The notes beneath the pieces are model-generated. The model made no database searches, was not told where the DNA came from, and was given only the letters and a program-made list of their open reading frames with translations. Shown one piece after another: positions 1-5,583 of a stretch of DNA of 5,583 nt. The DNA is from Bacillota bacterium (lineage in GTDB: Bacteria; Bacillota; Clostridia; Peptostreptococcales; Anaerovoracaceae), in the NCBI GenBank assembly GCA_016287035.1, contig JAEEVI010000179.1:1-5583 (forward strand), in the 5' to 3' direction. Made by a program: the position numbers and the translations under genes. Positions within the stretch are counted from its first letter, which is position 1; each line of letters begins with the position of its first letter.

Positions 1-2645
1 ACCGCCTCCTGCCCGTTCCCGGCCCGGTCGGCGGTCATGTCCTCCATCTCGAGGATGTCCGTCAATATCTCGGCGTTTATCTCTATATCTTCGGCGAGGA
101 GCAGACGCAGTGCCGCGAGGTCCGCGGCGGCATCCTCCGCCGGCGCCGCGCAGTCCTCGGGCGCGCAGCCGGAAGCGCGGAGCGGAACGGTCACGGTGAA
201 CGTCGTGCCGACGCCCTTCTCGCTGTCGACCTCTATCCCGCCCTCCATCATCTCGACGAGATTCTTCGTGATAGCCATTCCCAGGCCGCTGCCGCCGTAG
301 CGGTTAGTCGTCGTCGAGTCCTCCTGCGAGAACGACTCGAACAGCTTGGGGATGAAGGCCTTGTCCATGCCGATGCCGGTGTCCTTCATCGTAAAGCGCA
401 GGACCCGCGTATCCCCGGAGCCCGGGAGCTGCCCGACGTCGAACGAGACCGTTCCCGGCGCGTTCGTGAACTTCACGGCGTTGCCGAGGATGTTTATCAG
501 CACCTGCCGCAGCTTCACGTCGTCGCCCACGTAGCAGTCGTCCAGGCCGTCGCCAATCCGGCAGACGTATTCCAGCCCCTTTTCCTGGCACTGTCCGTTT
601 ATTATAACGTTTATCTGGCCGACGAGCTCGCGGAGCGAGAACTCCTCGCTCTTTAAGACCATGCGCCCGGACTCTATGCGGCTCATGTCGAGTATGTCGT
701 TTATCAGGTCGAGCAGATGACGCGCGCTCGAACCGATCTTTTCGAGATGCTCGCGCGTGCGCGGCGGAAGGTCCGGATCCTGCAGCGCGATGTTGTCGAG
801 GCCGATTATCGCGTTCATCGGCGTGCGTATCTCGTGGCTCATGTTCGACAGGAAGCTCGTCTTGGCGCGGCTGTTCTCCTCGGCGAGGAGCTTCTCGACC
901 TCGATCTGCTCCCTGCGCTTCTGCTGCATGCGGTAGATGCTGAATATGCTGCCGAGCGACACGATTATGAGCCCCGCCTGCACCAGCAGGTTCCTCGTCA
1001 CGGAATCCTCTATCTCGCCGAGAGCCTTCTGAAGGAAGTAGTAGGACTCGCTTTCCTCCGGCGAGAGCGAATCGTCGCCGTCGCGCCGTATTATCTCTTC
1101 GTAATGAGACTTCATGGGAGCGATCGCGTACTCCGTCGCGTTGTTCGTCGCCTGACGCGCCCAGATCGTGGACGTCGCGATTATCAGCGCGAGCAGGATC
1201 ACCCACACTGCCGTGGTGTTGCCGAGGCGCCTGCGGCTGTCCCGCCTGAACATCGCCAGGAACGTGAAGAACCCGAGGATGCTCCACGCCGCGAGTATCA
1301 AATAGGACTGCACCGAGAGCGTGGTGACCGCCAGCAGGTTCGGTATCATGAAGTAGAGCACGAACAGGACAGAGAGCGCGAGCCCCGCGGCTCCTGTCAG
1401 GACGACTAAGGGCCTGCCGTTCCTGCGCGCGCTCACGAACGCGGACGCGGACGTGTAGCCGTACACTATCGCCGCTCCGATCGTCGTCACGTCGACTATC
1501 CAGCTCACGGCCGTGCGCCCGAAGAACGGAAGCACGACGGAGACGCACATCAGGAACACGACCGCGTTGCGCGGAACGCGCGCGGCGTTCAGCCTTCCGA
1601 ACCATCCGGGAAGCATGTCGTCCTCGCTCATCGCGTAGATGAGGCGGCTCGAGGCCACGTAATGGCCGATGAGGCCCGTGACGATCCCGCCGAGCGCCGT
1701 GATCCCGAGGATGACGACTCCGGCGCTGCCGAGCGCCGTCTCTATGCTGTAAAAGGTCGGGAGCCCCTCGATGCCGGAAAGCTCCCCGATGCCGGCGACG
1801 TACTCCGGCCAGCCCGAAAAGCGCGCGGGCACGGAGGTGACGGCTGTGAGCGCCAGAAGCGAATAAGCGGCGGCCGCCGCGACGACCGCGAGGATTATCA
1901 CGCCGCCCGACCTTTTAGGCTCGAAGCGGAACTCTCCCGCGGAGTGCGATATCGACTCGAAGCCGACGTAGGCCCAGGGGGCGAGGCAGACGATGTTGAG
2001 GACGCCGAGCGCGGGAACGCTGTCAGGCGCGAACGCCGGCTCGAACGCCGAGGCTCCGGCGTTGCCGTTCCTGAGCGAAGCGAAGAAGCAGACGGCTATA
2101 CCGGCGCACATCGCGCAGGCCATGACGATCTGGACAAAATTCGCCGAACCGCTGCGGAAGCAGAGGATCCCGGCGATCACGAGAAAGACGACGGCCAGCA
2201 GGACCTCGCCCATGTAGACGTGGAAGCCCGCTATGACGTAGTTCGGGCCGAACATGAACGCCGACCCGAGCAGGTTGCGGGCGATGAGCGGCAGAGCCGT
2301 CGCGTTCGCCCATATTATCGCTACGTACGTGAGTATGAGGAACCACGCGCAGATGAAGCCGTGGTCGTATCCGAAGACTGTTTTGGTGTAGGAGAAGGCG
2401 CCGCCCGCGTCGGGGTGGAGCGTCATCATGTATTTGTAATTGACGCCGATGATCAGCATCACGAGCGCGCCGGCCGCGATCCCGATGACCGTTCCGGCAG
2501 GTCCCGCCACGGGCAGGAACGTCGTGCCGGGCATTACGAAGGAGCCCCAGCCGACGCTGCAGCCGAAAGCGAGAGCCCACGCTCCCAGCGGCGAAAGGTA
2601 GCGTTTGAGAGTGCCCTGCGCGCCTTCTTTTTCAGTGTTGAGCAT
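1..2645 (-). CDS. APC-family amino acid permease fused to hybrid histidine kinase (C-terminus beyond window)
   Basis: One uninterrupted frame gives 881 codons and then leaves the window at base 1. Residues 1-466 look like a complete 12-helix APC permease. Helix 1 carries GWGSFVMPG (32-40), helix 6 carries PWAYVGFES (223-231), and SSRLIYAMSEDDMLP (332-346) follows helix 8, all matching APC signatures. A positive stretch (467-473) precedes helix 13 (478-497), an outside loop of about 55 residues (498-552) and helix 14 (553-571). A charged, probably coiled-coil linker (574-598) leads to HisKA with MSHEIRTPMN and phosphoacceptor His604. HATPase has the N box (N718, N722), DTGIG (755-759), the F box (F769, F772) and GGSGLG (784-789). 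An Ala-rich linker leads to a receiver start with acidic E852/D853; its phospho-Asp lies outside. The ATG is 5 nt after the HPt stop, and an in-frame stop lies at 2666-2664. Predicted role: inner-membrane transporter and/or substrate sensor driving a phosphorelay. Substrate unknown. Confidence 0.93.
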   Translation of the reverse strand, partial: MLNTEKEGAQGTLKRYLSPLGAWALAFGCSVGWGSFVMPGTTFLPVAGPAGTVIGIAAGALVMLIIGVNYKYMMTLHPDAGGAFSYTKTVFGYDHGFICAWFLILTYVAIIWANATALPLIARNLLGSAFMFGPNYVIAGFHVYMGEVLLAVVFLVIAGILCFRSGSANFVQIVMACAMCAGIAVCFFASLRNGNAGASAFEPAFAPDSVPALGVLNIVCLAPWAYVGFESISHSAGEFRFEPKRSGGVIILAVVAAAAAYSLLALTAVTSVPARFSGWPEYVAGIGELSGIEGLPTFYSIETALGSAGVVILGITALGGIVTGLIGHYVASSRLIYAMSEDDMLPGWFGRLNAARVPRNAVVFLMCVSVVLPFFGRTAVSWIVDVTTIGAAIVYGYTSASAFVSARRNGRPLVVLTGAAGLALSVLFVLYFMIPNLLAVTTLSVQSYLILAAWSILGFFTFLAMFRRDSRRRLGNTTAVWVILLALIIATSTIWARQATNNATEYAIAPMKSHYEEIIRRDGDDSLSPEESESYYFLQKALGEIEDSVTRNLLVQAGLIIVSLGSIFSIYRMQQKRREQIEVEKLLAEENSRAKTSFLSNMSHEIRTPMNAIIGLDNIALQDPDLPPRTREHLEKIGSSARHLLDLINDILDMSRIESGRMVLKSEEFSLRELVGQINVIINGQCQEKGLEYVCRIGDGLDDCYVGDDVKLRQVLINILGNAVKFTNAPGTVSFDVGQLPGSGDTRVLRFTMKDTGIGMDKAFIPKLFESFSQEDSTTTNRYGGSGLGMAITKNLVEMMEGGIEVDSEKGVGTTFTVTVPLRASGCAPEDCAAPAEDAAADLAALRLLLAEDIEINAEILTDILEMEDMTADRAGNGQEA

Positions 2646-2650
2646 TTTTA

Positions 2651-3034
2651 TCAAGCCTGTTCTTCAAGTTCGGTTTCGTATCGGCGGATGCCCTCGAGCG
2701 TCCGCTCGTAGAAGGCGTCGAGCGCGGCGAGCTTCGCCCTGACCTCGTCGTCCGGGAGCCTGCGGACGCTGCCGGGGCGAAACTCCTCGGTGATCTCGCC
2801 CGCGGCTTCCGCGAGAGCGTCGAGCCCGAGATTGCCGCAGACGCCCTTCATCGCGTGGGCGCTCTCGAAGATCTGCGCGGCGTCCATGCTCTCCGCCGCG
2901 GCGCGGAGCCGTTCGTTCAGGTCGCTGCTGCCCAGCTTCAGCACGTACTTGCCGATCATCTTGTCCTTGCGCATGATCTGGAGCGCGTGCTCGTAGTTTC
3001 CGCCTATAAGTTCGTAGAGTTCCGGGGTCGTCAT
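2651..3034 (-). CDS. Stand-alone histidine phosphotransfer (HPt) protein
   Basis: A 127-residue cytoplasmic protein, the usual size for a single HPt four-helix bundle. The core motif SAHAMKGVCGNLGL (58-71) places the phosphoacceptor at His60 with the expected Lys63 and Gly64. The N-terminal GGNYEHALQIM resembles the opening helix of other HPt proteins. It should take phosphate from a receiver Asp and hand it to another receiver, and it has no catalytic domain. An upstream TTG at 3052 is in frame, but the ATG at 3034 is preferred because AGGAG sits 7 nt before it. The gene lies between two hybrid kinases, 26 nt after one and 5 nt before the other, so both are likely donors. Neither kinase shows an HPt domain of its own in the window, although the permease-kinase C-terminus is unseen. 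The final acceptor is not in the window. Confidence 0.93.
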   Translation of the reverse strand: MTTPELYELIGGNYEHALQIMRKDKMIGKYVLKLGSSDLNERLRAAAESMDAAQIFESAHAMKGVCGNLGLDALAEAAGEITEEFRPGSVRRLPDDEVRAKLAALDAFYERTLEGIRRYETELEEQA

Positions 3035-3040
3035 GTCTTT

Positions 3041-3046
3041 TCTCCT
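3041..3046 (-). promoter_or_regulatory. Ribosome binding site deciding the HPt start
   Basis: AGGAGA on the minus strand; AGGAG ends 7 nt before the ATG at 3034. It lies downstream of the alternative TTG at 3052 and so rules against that longer reading. Confidence 0.85.
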
Positions 3047-3060
3047 GAGCAATATCTGTA

Positions 3061-4578
3061 TTATGATCCCGCTGCGCGCGGCGCTGTGAGCGAGCGGATC
3101 ACCTCGAAGAGCTGATCCGGATCCACGGGCTTCGACAGGTGCGCGTCCATGCCGGCCTGCAGGCAGCGCCGGACGTCCTCCTCGAAAGCGTTCGCGGTGA
3201 GCGCTATTATAGGCACCGTCCCGGCGTCGGGCCTCGGAAGAGCCCTTATCGCCTTCGCGGCCTCAAGGCCGTCCATCACCGGCATCCTCATGTCCATGAG
3301 GATCGCGCCGTACGCGCCCGGCCCGCTCTTTTCGAAGAGCTCGACGGCGGCACGGCCGTTCTCCGCCCTGTCGGACGCCACGTCCTCCAGCTCGAGCAGG
3401 TCCGCCAGTATCTCCGCGTTGAGGTCGATGTCCTCGGCGATCAGCACGCGCATGCCCGCCGGTGCCTGCGCGGCTCCTTCGGCGGATCCGGGTCCGGCGG
3501 CCTTCGCCGACGCGGGCTCCGCCGCCTCCCGCGCGCGCTCCGCGGCCGAAAGCGTCAGCTTTATGACGAACTCCGTCCCGCTGCCCTTGACGCTGCTGAC
3601 CGATATATCGCCGTTCATCATGTCGACGATGTTCTTCGTTATCGAAAGACCCAGGCCGCTTCCGCCGTAGCTGCTCGTGGAGCCCGAGGACTCCTGCGAG
3701 AACGGCTCGAAGATCTTCGGAATGAACGCCTCGTCCATCCCGATGCCGGTGTCCTTTATTATGAAGCTGACGGGGCAGTGGCCCGCGTAGGGCTGTCCCG
3801 CGTCGACCGTAAAGCTTATCCTGCCCGGGGCGGGCGTGAACTTCACGGAGTTTCCGATTATATTTATCAGCACCTGCTTCAGCTTCGTGCTGTCGCCGAC
3901 GTAGTATTCGGCGACGGGCCCGCGCTCCTCGAACACGTATTCGAGCCCCTTGGCCTCGCACTGGCCTGTCGTTATCGCGTTTATCTGCTCGACCAGCCCG
4001 CGGAAGGAGAACTCCTCGCTTGCGAGCTCCATCCTGCCTGATTCTATGCGGCTCATGTCGAGCACGTTGTTTATCAGATCGAGCATGTGCCTCGCGCTCG
4101 CGTCGATCTTCTCGAGCTGCTCGCGCGTCTCTTCGGGGAGGTCCGGATTGCGCAGCGCGATGGTGTCGAGCCCTATGATCGCGTTCATGGGCGTTCGGAT
4201 CTCGTGGCTCATGCTGGAGAGGAAGACGGTCTTGGCCTTGTTGCTCTCCTCGGCCGCCAGCAGCTCCGCCTCGAGCCGGTCGTTCTGCTGTATGCGGTTC
4301 GTGACACGCCACAGCAGCTCCACGATGATAGCGACGAAGACGCTCCCGAAGAAGAGTATCCCGGAGATGACGAGGTCCGGCCTGCCGAACACGCCTACTA
4401 CGAGGTATCCGACCAGGAACATGACCAGAAGGACGAGCGGAATGTAGATTATCATACGCTCGTCCGCCCACTCGCCTTTCTTCTGTATGTGCCGTATGTA
4501 TTGTATATACCGGAGAATGTTCACGACCATCAGGGCGCTGCCCAGATAGACCATTCCGTATATCAATATCGATAGCAT
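3061..4578 (-). CDS. Membrane-bound hybrid sensor histidine kinase with receiver domain
   Basis: Complete, 505 residues. Three hydrophobic helices (about 1-23, 42-64, 68-91) with a basic loop at 24-41 predict an outside N-terminus, and no sizeable outside sensor domain is visible. A likely coiled-coil linker (92-117) precedes HisKA with SSMSHEIRTPMN and His125. HATPase shows the N box (N239, N243), DTGIG (276-280), F290/F293 and GGSGLG (305-310). An Ala/Pro/Gly-rich linker (344-374) leads to a receiver with acidic E382/D383, phospho-Asp429 in LMDMRMPVMDG, Thr461 and Lys483 in LSKP. All catalytic residues are present, so it should autophosphorylate and pass phosphate to Asp429, then probably to the HPt encoded next. 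The ATG follows AGAGGT 6 nt upstream and lies 21 nt after the flavoprotein stop. The kinase core is closely related to that of the permease-kinase. The signal sensed is unknown; the bare helical bundle suggests membrane-state or protein-partner sensing (inference). Confidence 0.95.
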   Translation of the reverse strand: MLSILIYGMVYLGSALMVVNILRYIQYIRHIQKKGEWADERMIIYIPLVLLVMFLVGYLVVGVFGRPDLVISGILFFGSVFVAIIVELLWRVTNRIQQNDRLEAELLAAEESNKAKTVFLSSMSHEIRTPMNAIIGLDTIALRNPDLPEETREQLEKIDASARHMLDLINNVLDMSRIESGRMELASEEFSFRGLVEQINAITTGQCEAKGLEYVFEERGPVAEYYVGDSTKLKQVLINIIGNSVKFTPAPGRISFTVDAGQPYAGHCPVSFIIKDTGIGMDEAFIPKIFEPFSQESSGSTSSYGGSGLGLSITKNIVDMMNGDISVSSVKGSGTEFVIKLTLSAAERAREAAEPASAKAAGPGSAEGAAQAPAGMRVLIAEDIDLNAEILADLLELEDVASDRAENGRAAVELFEKSGPGAYGAILMDMRMPVMDGLEAAKAIRALPRPDAGTVPIIALTANAFEEDVRRCLQAGMDAHLSKPVDPDQLFEVIRSLTAPRAAGS

Positions 4579-4583
4579 CTCTT

Positions 4584-4589
4584 ACCTCT
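4584..4589 (-). promoter_or_regulatory. Ribosome binding site of the hybrid kinase
   Basis: AGAGGT on the minus strand, with GAGG ending 6 nt before the ATG at 4578. It lies in the 21-nt spacer after the flavoprotein stop and supports the chosen kinase start. Confidence 0.7.
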
Positions 4590-4599
4590 GAAAGCGCCG

Positions 4600-5226
4600 C
4601 TATTTTCCGTCGTGGAAGCTCGTGAACGCGCCGGACTCGCGCTTCGGGAGCCCGTACTTCTCCTTCGCGTCCGCGATCGCCTTTATCATGAACGCCATGT
4701 TCCGCGCGAGATTGCGCATCGTCTGGAGCCCCTCGAGGTCCTTCCTCGCGTCCTCGGCGCTGAAGCCGTGTATCTGGTTCCAGTACGTCGACGACGCCAC
4801 AGGCATCCCCGAGATCGTGAAATACTTGTTGAGAACGTCGAACGACGCGGAATTTCCGCCCCTCCTGCAGGATACGACTGCCGCGCCGACCTTCATATGC
4901 TTTGAGAACGGCGTGCTGTAGAACAGCCTGTCGAGGAACGCCAGGACAGTACCGTTCGGGGAGCCGTAATAGACGGGGCTTCCGACGACGAGGCCGTCAG
5001 CCTCCTCGAACGCGGGAGCGGTCTCGTTGACAAGATCGTCGAACGCGCATCTGCCCTTCTGCTTGCACATGCCGCAGGACACGCATCCGCGGACGTCCCT
5101 GTTTCCGACCTGCACGAGTTCTGTCCGCAGGCCCTCTTCACCGAAGACCTTTATCATCTCTTCCAGCGCCGTCGCCGTGCAGCCGCGCGCGTGCGGACTT
5201 CCGTTTATCAAAAGGACCTTTGCCAT
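4600..5226 (-). CDS. Flavodoxin-fold NAD(P)H-dependent oxidoreductase, iron-sulfur flavoprotein type
   Basis: Complete, 208 residues, cytoplasmic, no signal peptide. The N-terminus is a beta strand running into the phosphate-binding loop NGSPHARGCTATAL (8-21), as in FMN-binding NAD(P)H reductases. Cys48, Cys51, Cys54 and Cys60 form C-x2-C-x2-C-x5-C, the compact motif that binds a 4Fe-4S cluster in archaeal and bacterial iron-sulfur flavoproteins. GSPVYYGSPNG (82-92) is the second FMN loop typical of the family, and C120-RRGGN is a further conserved-looking segment. Expected function is FMN-dependent electron transfer or small-molecule reduction; the natural substrate cannot be read from the sequence. 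GGAGG lies 7 nt before the ATG. It is the first gene of the operon, 21 nt before the hybrid kinase, so it is probably co-transcribed with the phosphorelay. Some family members have the cysteines without a proven cluster, so cluster binding is less certain than the flavin fold. Confidence 0.92.
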   Translation of the reverse strand: MAKVLLINGSPHARGCTATALEEMIKVFGEEGLRTELVQVGNRDVRGCVSCGMCKQKGRCAFDDLVNETAPAFEEADGLVVGSPVYYGSPNGTVLAFLDRLFYSTPFSKHMKVGAAVVSCRRGGNSASFDVLNKYFTISGMPVASSTYWNQIHGFSAEDARKDLEGLQTMRNLARNMAFMIKAIADAKEKYGLPKRESGAFTSFHDGK

Positions 5227-5233
5227 TTTTCAT

Positions 5234-5238
5234 CCTCC
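5234..5238 (-). promoter_or_regulatory. Ribosome binding site of the flavoprotein gene
   Basis: GGAGG on the minus strand, 7 nt before the ATG at 5226. It is one of the strongest Shine-Dalgarno sites of the four operon genes, fitting a lead gene. Confidence 0.85.
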
Positions 5239-5257
5239 GTTCCGAGACAGCCTGCGT

Positions 5258-5282
5258 GTATTATCCGTCATATTAATAATAC
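5258..5282. repeat. Inverted repeat over the operon -10 box and start site (possible operator)
   Basis: GTATTAT (5258-5264) and ATAATAC (5276-5282) are perfect inverted 7-nt arms separated by 11 nt. The right arm coincides with the predicted -10 box and the centre lies near the predicted transcription start, a place where a dimeric repressor could act. The arms are AT-rich and short, so chance is a real alternative. Confidence 0.35.
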
Positions 5283-5304
5283 CCGCCGAAGGCCGCAAGT
5301 TCAA
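5276..5304 (-). promoter_or_regulatory. Predicted sigma70-type promoter of the flavoprotein-kinase-HPt-permease operon
   Basis: On the minus strand TTGAAC (5304-5299) is separated by exactly 17 nt from TATTAT (5281-5276), matching the -35/-10 consensus at 4/6 and 5/6 positions. Transcription would start near 5269, giving a leader of about 43 nt before the ATG at 5226. The spacer is GC-rich. No other promoter is evident in the small gaps between the four genes, so this probably drives all of them. Confidence 0.65.
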
Positions 5305-5318
5305 TCATCACATTTCAG

Positions 5319-5336
5319 AAGGCGTTAATACGCCTT
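5319..5336. repeat. Inverted repeat in the divergent promoter gap
   Basis: AAGGCGT and ACGCCTT are perfect 7-nt inverted arms around the 4-nt TAAT. The right end overlaps the candidate galE -35 box, and the element sits upstream of the operon -35. It could be a regulator site serving one or both directions. As RNA it would form a short hairpin, but no U-run follows on either strand, so a terminator is less likely. Confidence 0.45.
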
Positions 5337-5363
5337 TATCGGGCGGCGCGTTTAATATATAAT
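5335..5363 (+). promoter_or_regulatory. Candidate galE promoter
   Basis: A perfect TATAAT (5358-5363) lies 29 nt before the galE ATG. The hexamer 17 nt upstream is TTTATC (5335-5340), only 3/6 to consensus, so the -35 is weak and may rely on an activator or on the -10 alone. The start would be near 5370, giving a short leader of about 20 nt. Confidence 0.55.
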
Positions 5364-5379
5364 TGACTTACCCTGATAC

Positions 5380-5384
5380 GGAGG
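5380..5384 (+). promoter_or_regulatory. Ribosome binding site of galE
   Basis: GGAGG, 7 nt before the ATG at 5392. It fixes the start, which also agrees with the usual GalE N-terminus. Confidence 0.85.
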
Positions 5385-5391
5385 ACTTTTT

Positions 5392-5583
5392 ATGAACATA
5401 CTCGTTACCGGCGGAGCCGGTTTCATAGGATCCCACACGATAGTCGAACTGCTGAAGGCCGGGCATTCCGCCGTCTGCGTCGACAATCTCTCGAACTCGA
5501 GCAGCAAAGCGCTTTCGCGCGTCGCGGAGCTGACCGGCGCCGAGGTGCCGTTCTACGAGGCCGACATACGCGACCGCTCCGCG
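5392..5583 (+). CDS. galE: UDP-glucose 4-epimerase, N-terminal part
   Basis: Only the first 64 codons are in the window; the family is about 330 residues long. The start MNILVTGGAGFIGSH carries the Rossmann glycine motif GGAGFIG (7-13) for NAD binding. Asp31 in VDNLSNSS (30-37) is the residue expected to contact the adenosine ribose, and DNLSNSS is characteristic of GalE among extended short-chain dehydrogenases. The epimerase interconverts UDP-glucose and UDP-galactose in the cytoplasm, feeding galactose use or envelope sugar synthesis. The catalytic Ser and YxxxK lie outside, so a related nucleotide-sugar epimerase is not fully excluded. It is transcribed away from the phosphorelay operon across a 165-nt gap. 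No functional link to that operon is apparent beyond the shared intergenic region. Confidence 0.9.
   Translation, partial: MNILVTGGAGFIGSHTIVELLKAGHSAVCVDNLSNSSSKALSRVAELTGAEVPFYEADIRDRSA

Noticed and set aside
1140..1260. Possible frameshift or stop separating permease and kinase genes
   Set aside because: Codon-by-codon reading shows one open frame, and independent positions (His604, DTGIG, window edge) all agree with the start at 2645.
717..1409. Plus-strand frame of 230 codons opposite the kinase linker
   Set aside because: It is antisense to the HisKA and membrane-linker coding region, has biased composition and no motif.
304..1605. Long minus-strand frame of 433 codons
   Set aside because: It runs in another frame across the permease-kinase gene, is very rich in Arg with no recognisable motifs, and the true frame carries every APC and kinase signature.
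1662..2711. Plus-strand frame of 349 codons opposite the permease
   Set aside because: Its product is an Arg/Asp/Glu-rich low-complexity string, typical of the antisense of GC-rich membrane protein genes. No ribosome binding site or domain is visible.
3139..4471. Overlapping frames of about 170 to 400 codons on both strands
   Set aside because: All are shadows of the complete 505-residue hybrid kinase, which has all its catalytic boxes and a good start.
5227..5275. Riboswitch or attenuator in the operon leader
   Set aside because: The predicted leader is about 43 nt, too short for a known riboswitch, and shows no leader peptide or paired terminator structures.
5319..5336. Intrinsic terminator
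   Set aside because: The stem is only 7 bp, no U-tract follows on either strand, and no gene ends here; both neighbours start from this gap.
4612..5362. Short plus-strand and minus-strand frames over the flavoprotein gene
   Set aside because: They cover the flavoprotein gene out of frame or antisense, and one runs through the divergent promoter gap. None shows a plausible ribosome binding site or fold.

Overview
The window reads as ordinary bacterial chromosome: GC-rich coding DNA, clear AGGAG/GGAGG ribosome binding sites and an AT-rich promoter gap. Four genes lie on the minus strand as one tight operon (spacers of 21, 26 and 5 nt). A fifth gene, galE, diverges on the plus strand. Arginine is mostly CGC and third positions favour G/C, yet ATA is common for isoleucine. 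That mix, the hybrid kinases and the iron-sulfur flavoprotein suggest an anaerobe, perhaps an amino-acid fermenter of the Synergistota or high-GC Clostridia. This placement is a low-confidence inference.

Layout in transcription order. (1) 5226-4600: an NAD(P)H/FMN-reductase-like flavoprotein with an iron-sulfur-flavoprotein cysteine motif. (2) 4578-3061: a membrane hybrid histidine kinase with three membrane helices, HisKA, HATPase and a complete receiver. (3) 3034-2651: a stand-alone histidine phosphotransfer (HPt) protein. (4) 2645 to beyond base 1: one continuous reading frame joining a complete 12-helix APC-family amino acid permease to two more membrane helices with an outside loop, then HisKA, HATPase and the start of a receiver. 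This last gene is the most notable object in the window. It is easy to miss because it has no stop codon inside the window and is overlain by long shadow frames. The gap 5227-5391 holds a good minus-strand promoter, a weaker galE promoter and two inverted repeats. The first 64 codons of galE end the window.

Working model (inference): the permease-kinase senses or transports an amino acid-like substrate and autophosphorylates. The second kinase, a close paralogue with a different membrane input, feeds the same relay. The free HPt collects phosphate from one or both receivers and passes it to a response regulator not present here. The flavoprotein at the head of the operon may supply a redox function or redox input. 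No output regulator, mobile element, RNA gene or CRISPR array is visible.
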